Assembly (NCBI GenBank): GCA_013812695.1
Contig: JACCSZ010000228.1
Span: forward strand, 1-10,877
DNA length: 10,877 bases
DNA from: Gemmatimonadales bacterium
Lineage (GTDB): Bacteria; Gemmatimonadota; Gemmatimonadetes; Gemmatimonadales; GWC2-71-9
Reading direction: 5' to 3'
The notes beneath the pieces are model-generated. The model was not told where the DNA came from, made no database searches, and worked only from the letters and a program-made list of their open reading frames with translations. This document shows, piece after piece, positions 6,922 through 10,877 of this stretch (the stretch's first letter is position 1; every line of letters starts with the position of its first letter). Both the position numbers and the translations under genes were made by a program.

Positions 6922-7597
6922 GCGGTCAATGATACCCCGCTGGGGATGGATCGGTCTGATGGTCGCGTTGCTCGGCGCGTGCGACCGGGAGTCCGCGCCG
7001 TCCGCGGGCGCTCCGCCCGCGGCGCCCGACGGTGGGCGCGGGCGCGTCGTGTTCCTCGGCACGAGCCTGACCGCCGGATTCGGCCTCGACCAGTCGCAGG
7101 CGTATCCGGCGTTGCTGCAGAAGAAGATCGATGCCGCGGGTCTCCGGTTCGAGGCCGTCAACGCCGGGGTGAGCGGCGAGACCTCGGCCGGCGCGCGCCG
7201 CCGGATCGACTGGCTGCTGCGCCAGCCGGCCGCGGTCCTGGTGATCGAGACCGGCGCGAACGACGGCCTGCGGGGCGTCGACGTGGACTCGATGCAGGCC
7301 AATATCCAGGCGATCATCGACGCGGCGCGCCGCCAGGCGCCTCCGCCGCGGGTCGTCCTGGTCGGCATGCGCGCGCTTCCCAACTACGGGTTCAGCTACG
7401 CGCGGCGATTCAGGGAGGTGTATCCGGCGCTGGCCGAGAAGAACGAACTGCCGCTGGTGCCGTTTCTGCTGCAGGGGGTGGCGGGGGTGGACCAGTTCAA
7501 TCAGTCCGACATGATCCATCCGAGCGTTGCGGGGCAGGAACGGGTGGCGGAGACGGTGTGGCCGGTGCTGGAGAAGGTGCTGCGGGGGGAGGTATAG
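6920..7597 (+). CDS. tesA: TesA-like SGNH-hydrolase lipoprotein (arylesterase / acyl-CoA thioesterase I family)
   Basis: A 225-residue SGNH hydrolase with a lipoprotein signal: a charged start (MRSMIPR), a hydrophobic stretch and a lipobox LGAC with Cys21 as the likely lipidated residue, so it should be anchored on the periplasmic side of a membrane. Block I is FLGTSLTAGFGL with nucleophile Ser49; the usual GDSL Asp is Thr here. Block II is NAGVSGETSAG (81-91), block III TGANDG with Asn114, and block V SDMIHPS with Asp197 and His200. The catalytic triad is complete. TesA-type enzymes hydrolyse fatty acyl esters and thioesters. ATG codons at 6920 and 6929 both give a credible signal peptide; a TTG at 6896 is unlikely. 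There is no clear Shine-Dalgarno for either. The promoter must lie inside ybbA, since there is no intergenic space. Divergent tesA next to ybbAP matches the E. coli arrangement. Confidence 0.9.
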   Translation: MRSMIPRWGWIGLMVALLGACDRESAPSAGAPPAAPDGGRGRVVFLGTSLTAGFGLDQSQAYPALLQKKIDAAGLRFEAVNAGVSGETSAGARRRIDWLLRQPAAVLVIETGANDGLRGVDVDSMQANIQAIIDAARRQAPPPRVVLVGMRALPNYGFSYARRFREVYPALAEKNELPLVPFLLQGVAGVDQFNQSDMIHPSVAGQERVAETVWPVLEKVLRGEV

Positions 7598-7621
7598 GGC
7601 GACCGTCGGGCGGAAGCCGGA

Positions 7622-7756
7622 GTCAGCCTGAGCGAAGCGAAGGACCGGGTGGGTGGTGCGAGTAAGCCCCAATGGTCACTCGCATGCCTTGATCGATCCT
7701 TCGCTCCGCTCAGGATGACGGTCCGCTCAGGATGACGGTCCGCTCAGGATGACGGT
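7622..7756. repeat. Palindromic repeat copy C with three 17-bp tandem units
   Basis: The left arm, GTCAGCCTGAGCGAAGCGAA and onward (7622-7644), pairs with 7697-7719 in 21 of 23 positions across a loop of about 52 bases. The right end is then repeated: CCGCTCAGGATGACGGT occurs three times in exact tandem at 7706-7722, 7723-7739 and 7740-7756. The last unit reaches the first base of the PLP-enzyme stop codon. The element fills the 158-base gap between the convergent tesA and PLP genes, where it may act as a bidirectional terminator or transcription barrier. Confidence 0.88.
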
Positions 7757-8961
7757 CAGCGTGAGCCGAGTAGGTCGCCCAGCGACTCAACCGCCGTGTC
7801 GATCTCGGCCGCGCTGTTGTAGTAATGCGGCGAGATTCGGATCGCCGAGCTCGCGCCCTTCGCGTCCATGTCGATCACCGCGTCGTCCCGCGCCGGCGAG
7901 CTGGTGTTGATCCCGCGCGCCCGGAGCGCCAGCTTGATCTCGGCGGCCGCCCGCCCGGCGAGCTCCGCGGTCACGATGGCGCAGCGCTCGGCGCCGCGGT
8001 CGAGCACCCGGACGCCCGGCACCTCGGTCAGCCGTTCCCGCGCGTACGCCGCCAACGCCCAGGACCGCTCGCGGGCCGTCTCGAGACCCACCTCCAGCGC
8101 GTAGGCGGCGGCCGCGCCGAGCCCCAGGACGAGCGCGTACGCGATCTCCCAGGATTCGAACCGACGGGCGTCCGGGGTGAGCTCGAACCGGTCGGGGTCG
8201 GTCCAGGTGGCGCCGTGCATGTCCACCAGCAGTGGGTGCGCGCCTGCGGCCAGGGCGTGATCGGCCACGTAGAGAAAGCCGATGCCTCGCGGACCCCGCA
8301 GGAACTTCCGCGACGTGGCGGAGAGGTAATCGCAGCCGATGGCGGGCGCGTCGATCGGCATCTGGCCCACCGCCTGGCAGCCGTCGACTAGGTAGGGCAC
8401 GTCCGCGGCGCGGCACACCGCGCCGATCGGTGCGACCGCTTGAACCAGGCCGGAGTTGGTCGGGATCCAGGTGACCGCCACGAGGGTGGGCGGCCGGCGC
8501 CGGACGATCTCGCGCACCGCCTGGGGATCGATGCCGCCCTCGGGCAGGTCGGGGGCACGCACGATCTCCACGCCCAGCCTCCGGGCCAGCGAGAGATACA
8601 TGATCTGATTCGAGGCGTAATCGGCCCGGCTGGTGAGGATGACGTCGCCTGCGGCGAAGTCGAAGGCGCCGAGCGCCTGGGCGAAGGCCGTGGTCGAGTT
8701 CTGCGAGAACGCGATGTTCCGGCGGGCCGCGCCCACCACGCGCCCCACGTCCTCGCCGACCCGCTCGAGCGCCTCGGGCCGCGCCTCGCCGGCCTCGTAG
8801 CCGCCGATCTCATCCTCGAGATCGAGATGCGCATCGATGGCCGCACGCACGGGGCGGGGGACGAGCGAAGCGCCGGCACTGTTCAGGTGGATGCGCCGCT
8901 CGCATCCCGGGGTGTCGGCGCGCCAGCGGGCCAGATCCGGCGGGTCAGCAGGACGGCTCAT
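7756..8961 (-). CDS. Class V aminotransferase-fold PLP-dependent enzyme, substrate unknown
   Basis: A 401-residue fold-type I PLP enzyme of the cysteine desulfurase / isopenicillin N epimerase superfamily. Visible are the N-terminal RIHLNSAGASLVPRPV (about 23-38), NSTTAFAQAL (88-97), the PLP-ring Asp193 and Gln196 in LVDGCQAVGQ, the Schiff-base Lys219 in SATSRKFLRGPRGIGFLYV, and Arg375 in AIRISPHYYN, which should bind the substrate carboxylate. No obvious reactive-loop cysteine marks it as an IscS/SufS desulfurase, so an amino-acid lyase, epimerase or transaminase role is more likely. The ATG overlaps the stop of the GntR gene upstream by four bases (ATGA), so regulator and enzyme are translationally coupled, and a product or substrate of the enzyme is a likely effector. 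The stop codon abuts the tandem repeats. The specific reaction cannot be assigned. Confidence 0.9.
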   Translation of the reverse strand: MSRPADPPDLARWRADTPGCERRIHLNSAGASLVPRPVRAAIDAHLDLEDEIGGYEAGEARPEALERVGEDVGRVVGAARRNIAFSQNSTTAFAQALGAFDFAAGDVILTSRADYASNQIMYLSLARRLGVEIVRAPDLPEGGIDPQAVREIVRRRPPTLVAVTWIPTNSGLVQAVAPIGAVCRAADVPYLVDGCQAVGQMPIDAPAIGCDYLSATSRKFLRGPRGIGFLYVADHALAAGAHPLLVDMHGATWTDPDRFELTPDARRFESWEIAYALVLGLGAAAAYALEVGLETARERSWALAAYARERLTEVPGVRVLDRGAERCAIVTAELAGRAAAEIKLALRARGINTSSPARDDAVIDMDAKGASSAIRISPHYYNSAAEIDTAVESLGDLLGSR

Positions 8962-9620
8962 GCCCGAGCTTCGCTTCCCGTCCTACGCGCGGTCCATGCC
9001 TCGAGCTCGGCGAGACCTTTCCGCCATTGCTGCTCGAGCACCGCCGCGGCGCCTTCCGGCCCGGCGTCGCCGAGCGCCTGGACAATCTTGGCGTGGGGCA
9101 GGGTGGAAAGGCTGAGCCGGCCGGCGTCGCGCATGTAGGCCGCGAGGTAGCGACGAGGGACCTGCCGGAGCGAGGCGATGGTGCCGAGCAGCCGGCGATT
9201 TGGACAATCCTCGAGCAGCACGCGGTGCCACTCGTCCTCGAGATCGAGGCAGAGCGAGGCGTCACCCCGGGTCGTCTCGAGCTGCTGGTCGAGGGTCCGT
9301 AGCCGGGCGAGCCGCTCGGGAGAGGGCTCGGGCGACAGCCGCAGGGCGAGCGATTCGAGGGCGCCGAGGATAGTGCCTACCTCGCCGAGCTCGCCGGGGT
9401 CGAGCGGCCGGACCCGGAACCCACGGCCGACGGTGTTCTCCAGGACCCCGTCCCTCGACAGGCGGAGCAGCGCCTCCCGGATCGGGGTGCGGCTGACGCC
9501 GAGCTGGGTGGCGAGCGCGGCATCCCGAACCCTGGTGCCAGCGGGGATGTCACCTCGCTGAACTCTTTGCAGGATTTGGCGGTACACCTCATCGCTGAGG
9601 GGCGCCCTGGCTATCGTCAA
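8958..9620 (-). CDS. GntR-family transcriptional regulator, FCD (FadR) subfamily
   Basis: A 220-residue regulator with an N-terminal winged helix (about residues 8-70) containing LGVSRTPIREALLRLSRDGVL and the wing GRGFRV, followed by an all-helical FCD effector domain (about 80-210). FCD metal-site positions are only partly conserved. EDEWHRVLLEDCPN supplies His and acidic residues, LSTLPHAKIVQAL supplies a second His, but the final His near LEQQWRKG appears to be Gln/Trp. The chosen start is a TTG at 9620 (TTG ACG ATA GCC), just before the winged helix. The frame stays open to 9989, but that extension is antisense to another coding stretch and crosses the promoter. The Shine-Dalgarno is weak. 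It is co-transcribed with the PLP enzyme and probably represses its own operon through the palindromes at 9644-9669. Confidence 0.88.
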   Translation of the reverse strand: MTIARAPLSDEVYRQILQRVQRGDIPAGTRVRDAALATQLGVSRTPIREALLRLSRDGVLENTVGRGFRVRPLDPGELGEVGTILGALESLALRLSPEPSPERLARLRTLDQQLETTRGDASLCLDLEDEWHRVLLEDCPNRRLLGTIASLRQVPRRYLAAYMRDAGRLSLSTLPHAKIVQALGDAGPEGAAAVLEQQWRKGLAELEAWTARRTGSEARA

Positions 9621-9643
9621 AAATCTACCGTGCGAATGTGAAA

Positions 9644-9669
9644 TGTTATACCATGTATACAATATACAT
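9644..9669. promoter_or_regulatory. Palindromic GntR operator and -10 region of the GntR-PLP operon
   Basis: This is an AT-rich island in GC-rich DNA. ATGTATA-CAA-TATACAT (9653-9669) is a perfect 7-bp inverted repeat with a 3-base centre, and within it TGTATACA (9654-9661) is a perfect 8-bp palindrome. Immediately adjacent, TGTTATACCA (9644-9653) is an imperfect copy. On the minus strand TATAAC (9645-9650) is a good -10 candidate about 25 bases before the TTG start; no convincing -35 is seen. FadR/FCD regulators commonly bind TnGTnnnACnA-like sites, which TGTATACA resembles. Autorepression by the adjacent regulator is inferred. Confidence 0.6.
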
Positions 9670-9671
9670 AG

Positions 9672-9980
9672 CCAGTCAGTCGCAAGCCAACCCGCCTTTA
9701 CCCGCGCCACGCCGACCGCCTCAAGGACAACGGCACGGCGCTCAGGTCGGGCGACGACGCGCTCGCCACCAAGATCAAGGTCGAGTCGAAGCTGATCGAG
9801 TTCCAGCTCGACCGCGGCGGCTACGGCACCATGGGCGACGAAACCTCGTCGAGCGTCGGCGTGAGCGACGCGCCCAAGACCAAACGCGAGCAGAACTTTG
9901 AGGGCGAGCTCAAGCGGGAAATCGACCCGGCGAGGCGGCGCGAGATCAAGGAGATCCGCTACACGATGACGTCGAACTGA
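9672..9980 (+). pseudogene. Coding fragment without a start codon, probable gene remnant
   Basis: An open frame of 102 codons ending in TGA at 9978-9980. From about codon 8 onward nearly every codon ends in G or C, the window's coding signature. The peptide is lysine- and acid-rich, with stretches such as RHADRLKDNGTALRSGDD, ATKIKVESKLIEFQLDRG and APKTKREQNFEGELKREID, plausibly helical. No ATG, GTG or TTG begins the coherent part; the first ATG comes only at GTMGDE, about half-way along. An in-frame TAG (9669-9671) closes it upstream, inside the GntR operator region. The simplest reading is the remnant of a longer gene whose 5' part was lost. The end (IRYTMTSN) may also be out of its original frame. 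I do not recognise the family. It lies antisense to the spurious upstream extension of the GntR frame. Confidence 0.5.
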
Positions 9981-10034
9981 CGGTGCCACGGCAGGAGCGG
10001 CAGGACCGTTCGTCGGCGAGGGTGCAAGGGTACC

Positions 10035-10877
10035 TCAATGTGGCGCGGAAGCTCGCGGCGGGATGAGGACGGGCACCGTGACGCTGCCAAAGCCTCGGTC
10101 GGCATAGCGGAGGTCGGTCAGGTGGACGAGCGTGGTCTCGGTGGCGCTCGGCTCGACCTGGACGATCGGGAATCTCGCCCATCCGAGAAACCGGCGGCCC
10201 AGCAGCTCGGCGCGGGCGGCCAGCAGCGCCGGGTCGTCCAAACGCGGCCGGGGAACGGTTTGCAGCGACTCGGGCTCGACGTGCGGCCGCCTGAGCCAGC
10301 GGAACGAGCCGACACGATAGCTGTCGCCCTGCTGCGCCACCACATGGCGCGCGAACGGCGTCAGCGGGCGCGGGGCCACCATGAGGCGCTCCACCGGCGG
10401 CCCTCCCATCGCGTTCAGCTCGCGCCTCGCGATCTCCCGCGCCGCGAGTCCCGACAGCCCCATCCCGACCACGTACAGGACGCTCACCGCGAGCGCGATT
10501 CTGGCCGGCGGCGTGACCCGGCGGGCGCGCTGGCTTGCACCGGGCGCCGGCCGGCTCGCGAGCACGCCGACTCCCAACACCAGCCACAGCCACGGGTCCA
10601 CGATGAAGAGTGTGTCGCCGTAGAACCAGTCGCCGCGGAGCGGCATCAGCCATCGCACTCCGTAGGTATTGAGGGTGTCCAGGAGCGGATGGCTGGTGAT
10701 GGAGACCGCGGCGAGGAGCAGCAGCTCACGCGGCACGACCGCCGATAGGAGCGCCGCGTTCGCTCCCCGTCGGGCGAGCCGGTCGAACAGCACCATGCCG
10801 CCGGTGAGCAGGAACGGCAGCACCGCGAGGGCCGGGATGCCGTGCGTCCACCCTCGGCGGAACGCCAGGCTTGCCGC
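10035..10877 (-). CDS. YdjM-like (DUF457) inner-membrane metal-dependent hydrolase, 5' end outside window
   Basis: The frame runs to the window edge and is open there, so 281 codons are visible and the N-terminus is missing. The first visible residues, LAFRRGWTHGIPALAVLPF, contain the histidine region typical of the YdjM/DUF457 membrane protein family. SHPLLDTLNTYG followed by WLMPLRGDWFYGDTLFIVDPWLW is its best conserved block, with His, Asp and Asn residues that could bind metal. Hydrophobic segments flank these motifs: LPFLLTGGMVLF, ELLLLAAVSI, LWLVLGVGVLA and, after a basic linker, IALAVSVLYVVGMGLSG. The C-terminal third is soluble and probably extramembrane. Family annotation as a metal-dependent hydrolase rests on motif similarity; YdjM of E. 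coli is LexA-regulated. No SOS box can be checked because the promoter is outside. An apparent GTG start at 10823 is internal to the domain. Confidence 0.82.
   Translation of the reverse strand, partial: AASLAFRRGWTHGIPALAVLPFLLTGGMVLFDRLARRGANAALLSAVVPRELLLLAAVSITSHPLLDTLNTYGVRWLMPLRGDWFYGDTLFIVDPWLWLVLGVGVLASRPAPGASQRARRVTPPARIALAVSVLYVVGMGLSGLAAREIARRELNAMGGPPVERLMVAPRPLTPFARHVVAQQGDSYRVGSFRWLRRPHVEPESLQTVPRPRLDDPALLAARAELLGRRFLGWARFPIVQVEPSATETTLVHLTDLRYADRGFGSVTVPVLIPPRASAPH

Noticed and set aside
6922..7383. N-terminal extension of YbbA
   Set aside because: The open frame continues 154 codons upstream, but the ABC domain begins at the ATG at 6921 and the extension is antisense to tesA, which has a signal peptide and catalytic motifs.
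5920..7665. 581-codon plus-strand frame spanning ybbP, ybbA and tesA
   Set aside because: It runs antisense to two intact ABC genes and out of frame through tesA; low-complexity Arg/Ala/Gly peptide with no domain.
7706..7756. Tandem repeats as a CRISPR array
   Set aside because: The 17-bp units are directly adjacent with no spacers, and no cas genes are present.
9621..9989. N-terminal extension of the GntR regulator
   Set aside because: It crosses the AT-rich operator and is antisense to a coding fragment with better codon bias; the winged helix starts right after the TTG at 9620.

Overview
This is a GC-rich bacterial window with no rRNA, tRNA, CRISPR array or insertion sequence. Nearly every codon in the real reading frames ends in G or C, so large antisense open frames are common and have been discarded. 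The mix suggests an uncultured environmental bacterium, possibly Gemmatimonadota or a neighbouring phylum. It combines a plant/chlamydia-type FabI, a DUF6364-type vapBC module and dispersed CTGAGCGAAGCGAAGG-type palindromes. That assignment is inference; nothing in the window proves the taxon.

Layout. 1-1400 (-): most of a PaaK/CapK-like adenylate-forming ligase whose 3' end lies outside the window. 1463-1627 (-): a 54-residue single-pass membrane protein with a textbook ribosome binding site. 1760-2493 (+): a vapBC toxin-antitoxin operon with a clear promoter and a perfect inverted-repeat operator. 2558-3454 (-): enoyl-ACP reductase FabI, convergent with vapC. 3609-6164 and 6205-6921 (-): an FtsX-type permease and its LolD-like ATPase (ybbP and ybbA), divergent from 6920-7597 (+), a TesA-like SGNH lipoprotein esterase. 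This is the same tesA/ybbA/ybbP neighbourhood known from Escherichia coli. 7756-8961 and 8958-9620 (-): a class V PLP enzyme translationally coupled to a GntR/FCD regulator, with an AT-rich palindromic operator at 9644-9669. 9672-9980 (+): a coding fragment with no start codon, probably a gene remnant. 10035-10877 (-): a YdjM-like membrane protein, cut at its N-terminus by the window edge.

How the parts fit. The ABC pair and TesA form an envelope/lipid module, and FabI next door makes fatty acids, though no shared operon is visible. The GntR regulator and the PLP enzyme form a self-contained, probably autoregulated catabolic operon with an unknown substrate. Related hairpin repeats occur at three places: between ybbP and fabI, inside the ybbA-ybbP junction, and between the convergent tesA and PLP genes. 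They are the most distinctive non-coding structure here. One copy encodes the end of YbbA and supplies the sequence just before the ybbP start. Another has grown into three tandem 17-bp units.

I do not see a convincing undescribed defence or biosynthetic system. The best leads are the GntR-PLP operon, the small membrane protein, the repeat family and the orphan coding fragment.
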